Below, piece after piece: positions 42,701 to 48,447 of a DNA stretch of 48,447 bases. Location of the stretch: the NCBI GenBank assembly GCA_036556265.1, contig DATBJU010000186.1, positions 1 to 48,447 of the forward strand, in the 5' to 3' direction. The notes under the pieces are model-generated. The model was not told where the DNA came from and ran no database searches. It saw nothing but the letters and a program-made list of their open reading frames with translations. Positions within the stretch are counted from its first letter, which is position 1. Every line of letters begins with the position of its first letter. The DNA is from JAUSIF01 sp036556265. Lineage in GTDB: Bacteria; Pseudomonadota; Alphaproteobacteria; Rhizobiales; Xanthobacteraceae. The position numbers and the translations under genes are program-made.

Positions 42701-42845
42701 CTCGCTGGCCGGATCGAATGCGCTCGTCGAGATCGAACTCTGGGACGGCCGCGTCGAACATATGTCGGAGACGTTCGCGAGGATGGAGAAGAGCGCCGAA
42801 ATCAAGCGCCAAACCAAGGTGACGCAGCTCATGCCGGCGAAGTGA
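39795..42845 (+). CDS. Transhydroxylase-type molybdenum enzyme, large subunit, with extra N-terminal SCP2-like region
   Basis: A 1,016-residue protein from the GTG at 39795, chosen for the AGGAGGAA site; the frame opens at 39732. From about residue 135 it follows the large subunit of pyrogallol-phloroglucinol transhydroxylase: TNGGPVFVYVNHDKIVRMTPIDF, FVRISWDEALDL-type signature, SHHTWGNIGYYLS, HHNPDSWEGWYWG (Asp/Ser active-site and Mo-ligand region in the family, as I recall) and FPGYADGGMSGDIENT. There is no N-terminal Fe-S Cys motif, as in that family. The first roughly 130 residues (FEVIDGKIRSKRGRHPNPDITLAFKNA, then NWLEQINAQKDFVLSVEG) resemble an SCP2 sterol-carrier-like fold and are not in the classic enzyme. 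Likely acts in cofactor-free hydroxylation of a phenolic ring. Confidence 0.85.
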   Translation: MNLPVIRFSLVLAGLAQFLKFTARRHPEFRARLRERNLVAQILARDEGAGRWFEVIDGKIRSKRGRHPNPDITLAFKNAVLGARLLTPPINWLEQINAQKDFVLSVEGSEDLTNWFAQTVMLSQTAGWQYGTPMPDGSTRYCNMTNGGPVFVYVNHDKIVRMTPIDFDDSDPLPWTIKARGVKLTPPRKTTLAPHGQNAKSIVYSPDRLLHPMKRIDFDPDGARNPLNRGKSGYVRISWDEALDLVANEIKRMKRDHGPGAIATSHGSHHTWGNIGYYLSALYRFANAVGMTRVHHNPDSWEGWYWGAVHHWGHTLRVGQSETYGTVEDCLQNCDMIVFWAADPETTSGSYGAQEGTVRRQWLKNPKLGIKVIHVDPYYNASAQFLPGKWFAPKPTTSVAMAMAIACVWIREDLYDKEYVRTHTVGFDRWKAYLLGEEDGVPKTPEWQEKETGVPAKDVRALAREWGRKRVYLAPGGWGNGHGGACRNQTGIQWARTMVCLAAMQGLGKPGVNMGHLQWGCPLDFNFYFPGYADGGMSGDIENTSMAVELYQRMPQLPSVSSSFQRIPRIWMPEAIADGKAEGWPWIGKSIEHQFAKFSYPAPGHAPVRMLYKYGGSAIATMNNTHRHVRMYQSASLEFVVNQSIWFEGEAKFADVILPACTNFERVDISEWAGLGGYGHHGQQQLNHRVIIFQAPAIAPLGESKSDYWIFNELSKRLGLANYFSEGMNEIDWVKRHFDASDLPKVVSWKKFIRKGYYVVPAEKEHLRAPVSFRWFYENRKKDVPEAHPLPSDYSEEFLRGLQTQSGKLEFECSSLKRFSDPERPPIVKYAPSWEGVHSRELYERYPLQLLTPHSKYSFHTQGDGKDSFLLNVEDHRVKVGNYYYWIIRLNQDDAAERRIKKHDLVKVHNDRGAVICAALPTQRLPRGVCHGYESAAIYDPMGEPGKSVDRGGCLNLLTPERTQTKSTHSLAGSNALVEIELWDGRVEHMSETFARMEKSAEIKRQTKVTQLMPAK

Positions 42846-42878
42846 CGGCGGCGGACGGAAACAGCAGGAGAAAAGTCG

Positions 42879-43292
42879 ATGGCTTACATTTTCAAGGAGA
42901 GCGAGCTGCCGTCACTGGTTTCGGTCGTGCCGGGGCGAGAACGCATCTTCTTCGTGAACCAGGAACTCGCCAAAGTCGACGACATGCTCGCCGGCGTCAT
43001 GCACTACAAGAAGGGCGCCGCGTCTCCTCTGCACCTGCACAAGAACTGCGAACACTTCTATTTCATCATCAACGGCAAGGCGACGGTCGAGTCGGACGAG
43101 GGAGTTCGTCCGGTCGGGCCCGGAGACATGATCTTCATCCCGGCGGAAGAAAAACACCGCCTGCGCGCCACCGAACCGCTGTTCTATTTCGAATTCCAGG
43201 CGCCCAACCGATTTAAAACCACGATCCTGGAAGGCACCGGCGACGACCTGCGCTGGGAGCGCAAGGACGGCCGCGTCTGGATTCAGACCTGA
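42879..43292 (+). CDS. Cupin-domain protein with intact metal site
   Basis: A 137-residue single-domain cupin. Motif 1 is ASPLHLHKNCEHFYFIINGKATV, holding the His-x-His and a later Glu/His ligand. Motif 2 is GPGDMIFIPAEEKHRL with the final His. It lies 33 bases after the molybdenum-subunit gene and before a second cupin, so the two may act on the hydroxylated ring product or assist the enzyme. Function unassigned; the fold is clear. Confidence 0.85.
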   Translation: MAYIFKESELPSLVSVVPGRERIFFVNQELAKVDDMLAGVMHYKKGAASPLHLHKNCEHFYFIINGKATVESDEGVRPVGPGDMIFIPAEEKHRLRATEPLFYFEFQAPNRFKTTILEGTGDDLRWERKDGRVWIQT

Positions 43293-43321
43293 TGCACCTG
43301 CTGCAGCCGAGGGCAATGAAT

Positions 43322-43666
43322 ATGTCGCTCACGTTCATCGATACGAACAAGCTGCCGAAGAAGACTTCGACCGGAACCGGCGAGGTCACCGAGGTACTCA
43401 ATGAGGCACTCTGCGGGGCCCGCAACGTGCGCGGTTCGCTGCGGTGGCTCAAATCGGGCGAAATATTCAAGCCGGACGCAATAAACAAGCTTCAGCTCAT
43501 CTACTTGATGGAAGGCAAGGGGCGCATCCGTCTTAACGGGCAGGATTATCCGGTCGAGAAGGGTGCCGGCGTCTACCTCGGCCCTTCGGAGACGGCCACG
43601 ATCGAGGCGGCGAGTGGAGCCTCCATGAAGCTATTTCATCTCGTCGTGCCGCGGATACCGAAATGA
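43322..43666 (+). CDS. Second cupin-domain protein, metal ligands missing
   Basis: About 114 residues from the ATG at 43322 (GAGGG nine bases upstream). The frame starts at 43292, where ATG overlaps the stop of the first cupin (TGATG), so a coupled, ten-residue-longer form is possible. The cupin core reads KLQLIYLMEGKGRIRLNGQDYPVEKGAGVYLGPSETATI, with none of the histidines of motif 1 or 2 present. It therefore probably does not bind the usual metal and may pair with the first cupin as a structural or ligand-binding half. Confidence 0.75.
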   Translation: MSLTFIDTNKLPKKTSTGTGEVTEVLNEALCGARNVRGSLRWLKSGEIFKPDAINKLQLIYLMEGKGRIRLNGQDYPVEKGAGVYLGPSETATIEAASGASMKLFHLVVPRIPK

Positions 43667-43705
43667 GGATCGCCCTAAAGCGATGAATGCGTTGAAGAAC
43701 TGACC

Positions 43706-44545
43706 ATGAAGAAGTGGAACATCATCGTCGATGTCGCCGAGTGCACGAACTGCAACCTCTGCACGCTCGCGGCGATGGACGAATACGTCGACAACGATTG
43801 GCCGGGCTATTCCGCGCCGATGCCGAAGCACGGTCATCAGTGGATCAAGATCCTGCAGAAGGAGCGGGGACAGGTGCCGATGGTCGACGTCGCCTACGTC
43901 CCGACCATGTGCAACCACTGCGACGACGCCCCATGCATTAAAGCGGATGTCTCCGGCGCCATCAGCAAGCGCGACGACGGCATCGTCCTGATCGACCCAC
44001 AGAAGGCGAAAGGACAGAGGCATCTCGTTGATGCGTGCCCCTACGGCCACATCTGGTGGAATGAAGAGCTGCAACTGCCGCAGACGTGGCCGTTCGATGC
44101 CCACCTGATCGACCAAGGCTGGCGGAAGACGCGCGCCGAGCAATCCTGCCCCACCGGCGCGATTCGCACGGTTTTCGTGAGCGACGAGGAAATGGCGCGC
44201 CTCGCGAGCGATCAGAGACTGGAAGTGATCGCGCCCGAACTCCGGACCAAGCCCCGAGTCTACTACCGCAATCTGTGGCGCTACGCGAAGTGCTTCATCG
44301 GCGGGACGGTGTCGAAACGATCAGACGGCGTCGTCGACTGTGTTGAAGGCGCAGAGGTGCGCCTTATCAAAGAAGGCGCGTGCCTCGCGACGGTCGCCAG
44401 CGACAACTATGGGGACTTCAAGTTCGACGCGTTGGACGAGGGTTCGGGACGCTACGTGGTCGAAGTCTCGTTCGATGGAAGCGCGTCGAAGGCCGTCGAT
44501 GTGGAACTCGGGACCAGCGCCAACATCGGGGAAATACTCATCTAG
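43706..44545 (+). CDS. Transhydroxylase-type small subunit: Fe-S protein with C-terminal beta-sandwich domain
   Basis: A 279-residue protein. The Fe-S part has CTNCNLC (Cys13, 16, 19), the segment DNDWPGYSAPMPKHGHQWIKI, MCNHCDDAPC, DACPYGHIWWNEE and SCPTGAIRT. Residues after about 195 (CFIGGTVSKRSDGVVDCVEGAEVRL, SDNYGDFKFDALDEG) form a transthyretin-like/CnaB-like beta domain. Both halves correspond to the small subunit of pyrogallol-phloroglucinol transhydroxylase. Compared with my memory of that protein, which binds three clusters, the fourth Cys of the first motif and the Cys-rich segment between CPYG and SCPTG are gone, so two clusters seem likely here. Partner of the large subunit at 39.8 kb. 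Confidence 0.87.
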   Translation: MKKWNIIVDVAECTNCNLCTLAAMDEYVDNDWPGYSAPMPKHGHQWIKILQKERGQVPMVDVAYVPTMCNHCDDAPCIKADVSGAISKRDDGIVLIDPQKAKGQRHLVDACPYGHIWWNEELQLPQTWPFDAHLIDQGWRKTRAEQSCPTGAIRTVFVSDEEMARLASDQRLEVIAPELRTKPRVYYRNLWRYAKCFIGGTVSKRSDGVVDCVEGAEVRLIKEGACLATVASDNYGDFKFDALDEGSGRYVVEVSFDGSASKAVDVELGTSANIGEILI

Positions 44546-44598
44546 ATTCCATCGAGTGACAGCGAACGTAGCGACGATTGTCTACAGGAGAGCAACAA

Positions 44599-45795
44599 AT
44601 GATGAAACGCATTATCGGCGCGGCCGCGTCGCTCGTGCTCGGGGCCGGGTGGGTCCAGGCGCAGGAAGTCAAGGTGGGCGTCGTGTTGCCGTACACCGGG
44701 GTCGGTGCGGAACTCGCTCAGCAGCAAGACCGCGGCATGGAGCTTTACCTCAAAACGCATGCGGACGAGATCAAACCGTACAAGATCACCCTGATCAAAC
44801 GTGACTACAAGAATCCGGGCGGCGCCGACGCGAAAATTGCGGTCCAGGAATTGCTGACCCAGGACAAGGTCGACGCGATTGCCGGTTGGAATTATTCACC
44901 GAACGCGATTGCGACGGCGCCGCTGATAACGGCGGGCAAGAAGCTCGCCGTGATTTCGAACGCGGGCACCGCGCATATCACCAACTTGTCGCCGTACTAC
45001 GTGCGGGTCTCGTTCAGCATGTGGCATGCCGGCTACGCTTTGGGCGAAGCCGCGGCCAAGCAGCTCAACGCGAAGACGGCGGTCGTGGGCTATACGGACT
45101 TTCCGCCCGGGAAGGACATGCTGGCGTCGTTCAAGCGCGCGTTCGAGGCGGCCGGCGGCAAGGTGATCGATGAGATCCCGATGGGCAGTGCGGCGGCGGT
45201 ACCGGATTTCACGCCGTTCTTCCAGCGTGCCAAGGACAAAAAGCCGGATGTCTTCTTCGTATTCGTGCCGGGCGGGGATCACTCCCCCGCTGTGGTCAAG
45301 ACGTACAACGCGCTCAATATGCGCGACGCTGGGATCAAGTTGATCGGCCCTGGCGACATTACTCAGGACAACAAGTTGCAGGCGATGGGTCCGGCCGCCG
45401 TTGGTCTCATCACCATGCATCACTACAACGCTGATCTGGATAACCCAGAGAACAAGCGGTTCGTTGCCGCCTGGAAGAAGGAGTACGGCGCCGACTCCAC
45501 TCCAGACTTCATGGCGGTCGGTGGCTACGATTCGATGGCGGCGATCGCATACGTCGTGACGACGCTCAAGGGCAAGATCGACGCCGACAAGGCACTGGAA
45601 ATCCTCAAGGGCTGGAAATACAACAGCCCGCGCGGGCCGATCATGATCGACCCGCAGACTCGCGACATCGTCATGAACGAGTATCTGTCCGAGGTGGTGA
45701 TGAAGGATGGCAGGCTCGTCCAGAAAGCGATTGGCCGGATTGATGCCGTGAAGGACCCGTGCAAATCGCTGAAGGTCGGCCCGTGCGCCAACTGA
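44599..45795 (+). CDS. Periplasmic substrate-binding protein, branched-chain/aromatic type
   Basis: A 398-residue protein from the ATG at 44599 (AGGAG upstream) with a Sec signal peptide ending near GWVQAQ. The mature part is a type I periplasmic-binding fold (VKVGVVLPYTGVGAELAQQQDRGMELYL, then SNAGTAHITNLSPYYVRVSFSMWHAGYALGEA). It resembles the group that binds aromatic acids and related compounds more than classical LivK. It follows the Fe-S subunit by 53 bases and precedes a terminator, then livHMG. Its ligand is probably the aromatic substrate of the transhydroxylase-like enzyme. Confidence 0.88.
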   Translation: MMKRIIGAAASLVLGAGWVQAQEVKVGVVLPYTGVGAELAQQQDRGMELYLKTHADEIKPYKITLIKRDYKNPGGADAKIAVQELLTQDKVDAIAGWNYSPNAIATAPLITAGKKLAVISNAGTAHITNLSPYYVRVSFSMWHAGYALGEAAAKQLNAKTAVVGYTDFPPGKDMLASFKRAFEAAGGKVIDEIPMGSAAAVPDFTPFFQRAKDKKPDVFFVFVPGGDHSPAVVKTYNALNMRDAGIKLIGPGDITQDNKLQAMGPAAVGLITMHHYNADLDNPENKRFVAAWKKEYGADSTPDFMAVGGYDSMAAIAYVVTTLKGKIDADKALEILKGWKYNSPRGPIMIDPQTRDIVMNEYLSEVVMKDGRLVQKAIGRIDAVKDPCKSLKVGPCAN

Positions 45796-45832
45796 TCGCT
45801 TGATCGAGCGGCTCAACCTTCGGCACAATCGA

Positions 45833-45868
45833 GGCCGCTGCTCCGCGTCGGGGGAGCGGCCATTTTTT
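45833..45868 (+). terminator. Intrinsic terminator between the binding protein and livH
   Basis: GGCCGCT and AGCGGCC form a seven-base-pair stem, with extra pairing of CTCC and GGGG inside, followed directly by ATTTTTT. It sits 38 bases after the binding-protein stop and before the permease genes. Partial termination here would give the excess of binding protein over permease that ABC importers usually need. Confidence 0.8.
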
Positions 45869-45900
45869 CGTTTGCCGACCCGTCGCCAAAGGAATCGCGC

Positions 45901-46776
45901 GTGATCCTCGGCGTCGACGTAGCCAGCATCCTCCTCGGCGGCGTCGCCGCAGGCATGGTGCTGTTCATCGTGTCGGTTGGGCTTTCGATCACCATGGGAT
46001 TGATGGGGTTCGTCAACCTCGCCCACGGTGCGTTCGCGATGCTCGGCGGGTACGTCATCGTCCTGTCGATGAACCGTTTGGGCGTCCCGTTCCTGCCAGC
46101 GCTGGTTCTCGGATTTCTTGCTACGGCCGCATTCAGCGTCGTGTGTGAACGATTACTCTATTCGCGGCTGTATCGGGCGGCGGAACTGGACCAGGTCCTG
46201 TTCACGATCGGATTCGTGTTCATCACGATCGCGTCGGTGACGCTTGTGATCGGGCCGGAGAACCAACAGCTCGTGCTTCCCGCATCGCTGCAGGGTCAGG
46301 TGAACCTCGGCTTCACGCAGTATCGTACGTATAGCGTCTTTCTCATCGTATTCGGCGTGATCATCCTGCTCGGACTCTGGCTCGGCTTTGAGCGCACGCG
46401 CATCGGAGCGCAAATCCGCGCCACGGTTGATAACAGGCGAATGGCGGAGTCGCTCGGCATCAACGTCGATCGTCTCTTTACTCTTACATTCGCCTTCGGC
46501 AGCGGCATGGCGGCGCTCGGCGGCGGACTAGGTGCCGAATTCCTCGGCCTCGACCCGCAATACGCCCTGAAATATCTCGTCTATTTCCTTATCGTGGTAG
46601 CGGTCGGAGGGCTCGGGCGTGTCAGCGGCGTGTTCTACGCGGCGCTCCTGATCGGTGTGCTCGACTTCGTGCTCAAGAAATACGTCCCGAAAGGTGGGAC
46701 GCTGTTCATCTATGCGCTGACGATCCTGCTGCTCCTTTGGCGACCGCAGGGCCTGTTTTCCGGGAGGCCGAATTGA
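45901..46776 (+). CDS. livH: Branched-chain-type ABC transporter, permease LivH (second system)
   Basis: A 291-residue permease from the GTG at 45901 (AAAGGA upstream). Diagnostic segments are LSITMGLMGFVNLAHGAFAMLGGYV, GAQIRATVDNRRMAESLGINVDRL (coupling loop) and VAVGGLGRVSGVFYAALLIGVLD. It belongs with the binding protein upstream and livM/livG downstream, forming a second importer distinct in sequence from the 23-27 kb system. Confidence 0.9.
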   Translation: MILGVDVASILLGGVAAGMVLFIVSVGLSITMGLMGFVNLAHGAFAMLGGYVIVLSMNRLGVPFLPALVLGFLATAAFSVVCERLLYSRLYRAAELDQVLFTIGFVFITIASVTLVIGPENQQLVLPASLQGQVNLGFTQYRTYSVFLIVFGVIILLGLWLGFERTRIGAQIRATVDNRRMAESLGINVDRLFTLTFAFGSGMAALGGGLGAEFLGLDPQYALKYLVYFLIVVAVGGLGRVSGVFYAALLIGVLDFVLKKYVPKGGTLFIYALTILLLLWRPQGLFSGRPN

Positions 46777-47789
46777 GCGCGTCGACGTCCGCTTTCACCG
46801 CGCATCGGGCGGCGCTCGCCTTTGCCGAACGGCACCGCCCGCGCATTTGGGAATCGGCGGTCTGGATTCTCGCGATTGCTTTCTATTTCGCGTTTCCGAA
46901 TTTTCTCGGTTTCGGCACGGAGCTGCTGATCACGATTCTATTCGCGCTCTCCCTCGATCTGGTGCTCGGCTACGCCGGGATCATCACGCTCGGTCACGCC
47001 GCCTTCTTCGGTGTAGGCGCCTATACGGTCGGGATGCTCGCCTACCACGGGTTCTGGAACGAGCCGTTGTCGAGTCTCGTGCTGGCGGCGCTCGCCGCAG
47101 CGATCCTCGGCTTTGCCTCGGGCCTCGTGTTGCTGCGGACGCAAGGCCTTACGCTCTTGATGCTCACGCTGTGCACGATGGCCCTGCTGGAGGAGGCGGC
47201 AAATATCGGACATGAATACACTGGCGGCTTCGACGGACTTGCCAATCTGCCGATCCCTCCCCTGCTCGGCGTATTCGAGTTCAATCCGCTCTATCCGCGA
47301 ACGCAATACATCTACGTTCTGAGTGTTCTGTTCATTTGCTTCCTGTTCGTTCGCACGCTGATCTACTCGCCATTTGGCCAGAGCCTGACCGGAATCCGGG
47401 AAAACATCCTGCGCATGCATGCGGTCGGTTCGCCGGTGCGTGCACGATTGGTCGCCTGCTACACGATTTCCGCCGCCATCGCCGGCGTTGCCGGCGGGTT
47501 GTGGGCTCAGGCAAACGCCTACGTCAATTTGGCGACGTTGAGCCTTGATCGCGCGGCCATGGTGCTGATCGCACTCATCCTAGGCGGCTACGGGCGCCTT
47601 TACGGAGCGTTCGTCGGCGCTGCCGCGTACATGGTGCTCGCGCACTTCCTGGCAAGACTCTATCCCACGGCCTGGCAGCTCGGGCTCGGAATCCTGCTTG
47701 TCGCCATCGCTCTGTTTGCGCGCAATGGAATCCTCGGCATTGCCGAAAGCGTGTTGGAACGATTGCGCGTGAAGCGTGGGCCACGATGA
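46773..47789 (+). CDS. livM: Branched-chain-type ABC transporter, permease LivM (second system)
   Basis: About 338 residues. The likely start is a TTG at 46773 that overlaps the livH stop (TTGA) and has GGGAGG five bases upstream; the frame is open from 46737. It has the LivM segments LSLDLVLGYAGIITLGHAAFFGVGAYTVG and ALILGGYGRLYGAFVGAAAYM, with about eight to ten membrane helices. TTG starts seem to be used several times in this region. Confidence 0.9.
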   Translation: MSASTSAFTAHRAALAFAERHRPRIWESAVWILAIAFYFAFPNFLGFGTELLITILFALSLDLVLGYAGIITLGHAAFFGVGAYTVGMLAYHGFWNEPLSSLVLAALAAAILGFASGLVLLRTQGLTLLMLTLCTMALLEEAANIGHEYTGGFDGLANLPIPPLLGVFEFNPLYPRTQYIYVLSVLFICFLFVRTLIYSPFGQSLTGIRENILRMHAVGSPVRARLVACYTISAAIAGVAGGLWAQANAYVNLATLSLDRAAMVLIALILGGYGRLYGAFVGAAAYMVLAHFLARLYPTAWQLGLGILLVAIALFARNGILGIAESVLERLRVKRGPR

Positions 47790-48447
47790 CCGCCTGCTTG
47801 CTGGAAACACATGCGCTTGGCCGCAGCTTCGGGGCGCTTGCGGCGGTGTCCGATGTCGAATTCAAGCTCCACGCGGGCGCACGTCATGCGTTGATCGGCC
47901 CGAACGGCGCCGGCAAGACGACATTCATCAATTTGCTGTCAGGACTGCAACGACCGAGCTGCGGGCGGATCCTGCTGAAGGGTCGTGACGTCACCGACGT
48001 CTCCGAGGCGCAGCGGGTCAAGCTCGGGATCGCACGCACGTTTCAGATCAACCGGCTGTTCCGCGGCCTCACGGTACTCGAGAACGTGTACATCGCGGTC
48101 TCCGAACGGTTGGGCGCGGCTGGCGATATGTTTCGCTCCGCAGGGGCGCATCGCGACGTCACCGCAGAGGCGATGCAGCTTCTGGCAGTGCTGAAGCTCG
48201 AAGATGATGCAGGCCGACGCGTGTCCGAGCTTCCTTACGGCCGGCAGAGATTGGTCGAGATTGCCATAGCCCTCGGTCTGAAGCCCGAAGTACTGCTGCT
48301 CGACGAACCCGCGGCGGGCGTGCCGAGCGCCGAAAGTCACATCATCCTCGATGCCGTCGGCCATCTTTCGAAGAATATCGGCGTGCTCATCATCGAGCAT
48401 GACATGGATGTGGTCTTCCGTTTCGCTGAGCGGATTACCGTGATGGT
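47786..48447 (+). CDS. livG: Branched-chain-type ABC transporter, ATPase LivG (second system, cut by window end)
   Basis: The ATG at 47786 overlaps the livM stop (ATGA), and the frame stays open to the last base, giving about 220 residues. It has Walker A IGPNGAGKT, the Q-loop region GIARTFQINRLFRGLTVLENVYIA, signature ELPYGRQRLVEIAIAL, Walker B VLLLDEPAAGVPSAE and the switch His in IIEHDMDVV. A livF gene is expected just beyond the window. Confidence 0.92.
   Translation, partial: MTACLLETHALGRSFGALAAVSDVEFKLHAGARHALIGPNGAGKTTFINLLSGLQRPSCGRILLKGRDVTDVSEAQRVKLGIARTFQINRLFRGLTVLENVYIAVSERLGAAGDMFRSAGAHRDVTAEAMQLLAVLKLEDDAGRRVSELPYGRQRLVEIAIALGLKPEVLLLDEPAAGVPSAESHIILDAVGHLSKNIGVLIIEHDMDVVFRFAERITVM

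Noticed and set aside
1..48447. CRISPR arrays, insertion sequences, phage integrases, rRNA
   Set aside because: No regularly spaced repeats, transposase or integrase motifs, terminal inverted repeats or rRNA segments were recognised on reading both strands.

Overview
The window (48,447 bases, GC-rich) reads as a chromosomal catabolic island of an anaerobic or facultatively denitrifying proteobacterium, most likely a betaproteobacterium of the Thauera/Azoarcus type. The basis is a class I (ATP-dependent, Thauera-type) benzoyl-CoA reductase operon, the modified beta-oxidation genes had-oah-dch, a dedicated 2-oxoglutarate:ferredoxin oxidoreductase, FNR/Dnr-like boxes (TTGAC/T-N4-G/ATCAA) and a terminal oxidase gene at the left edge. 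The taxon is inferred from gene content only.

Layout. 1-3.6 kb: a cut-off cytochrome oxidase subunit II with a one-helix companion, a thioredoxin-like protein, a cysteine-free Rrf2 regulator, a GNAT acetyltransferase, and a DUF2249/NnrS-like pair. 3.6-13.2 kb (minus strand): one long operon had-oah-dch-bcrC-bcrB-bcrA-bcrD-ferredoxin-hemerythrin-GNAT-GNAT, which dearomatises benzoyl-CoA and carries the product through ring opening. 13.4-16.5 kb (plus): korA-korB-ferritin-like gene, which recharges the ferredoxin used by the reductase. 16.6-27.4 kb (minus): livKHMGF, thioesterase, padB, a padC-padD fusion and paaK, an operon for uptake of an aromatic acid, activation to phenylacetyl-CoA and its alpha-oxidation. 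A DUF2478 gene diverges from it, followed by a remnant of an indolepyruvate oxidoreductase gene.

28.3-38.5 kb (minus): a selenocysteine island. Transcription would run from a molybdopterin oxidoreductase through a thioredoxin-reductase-like flavoprotein, two tandem paralogous selenoproteins (each 542 residues with Sec97 encoded by an in-frame TGA), selA, selB and the tRNA-Sec gene selC. Each TGA is followed at the expected distance by a perfect hairpin with a GGUC loop, and 56 bases around it are identical in the two paralogs. The tRNA-Sec gene lies inside the 3' end of the selB reading frame. The selenoproteins look like members of the UGSC (seleno)protein group with a U-S-T-C variant of the motif and a long C-terminal domain of unknown function. 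This is the best candidate for a little-described system: NADPH to flavoprotein to selenoprotein, perhaps linked to the molybdenum enzyme.

38.7-48.4 kb (plus): a LysR regulator, then a molybdenum enzyme of the pyrogallol-phloroglucinol transhydroxylase family. Its large subunit carries an extra N-terminal region resembling an SCP2 fold. Two small cupins and a small Fe-S subunit with a C-terminal beta-sandwich domain follow, and then a second branched-chain-type ABC transporter (substrate-binding protein, terminator, livH, livM, livG cut by the window end). This looks like an anaerobic (poly)hydroxyaromatic hydroxylation module with its own importer.

Together the genes feed aromatic acids into benzoyl-CoA, and the peripheral modules bring in further aromatic substrates. 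Not seen here: benzoate-CoA ligase, phenylglyoxylate oxidoreductase (padEFGHI) and selD, which would have to be elsewhere in the genome.
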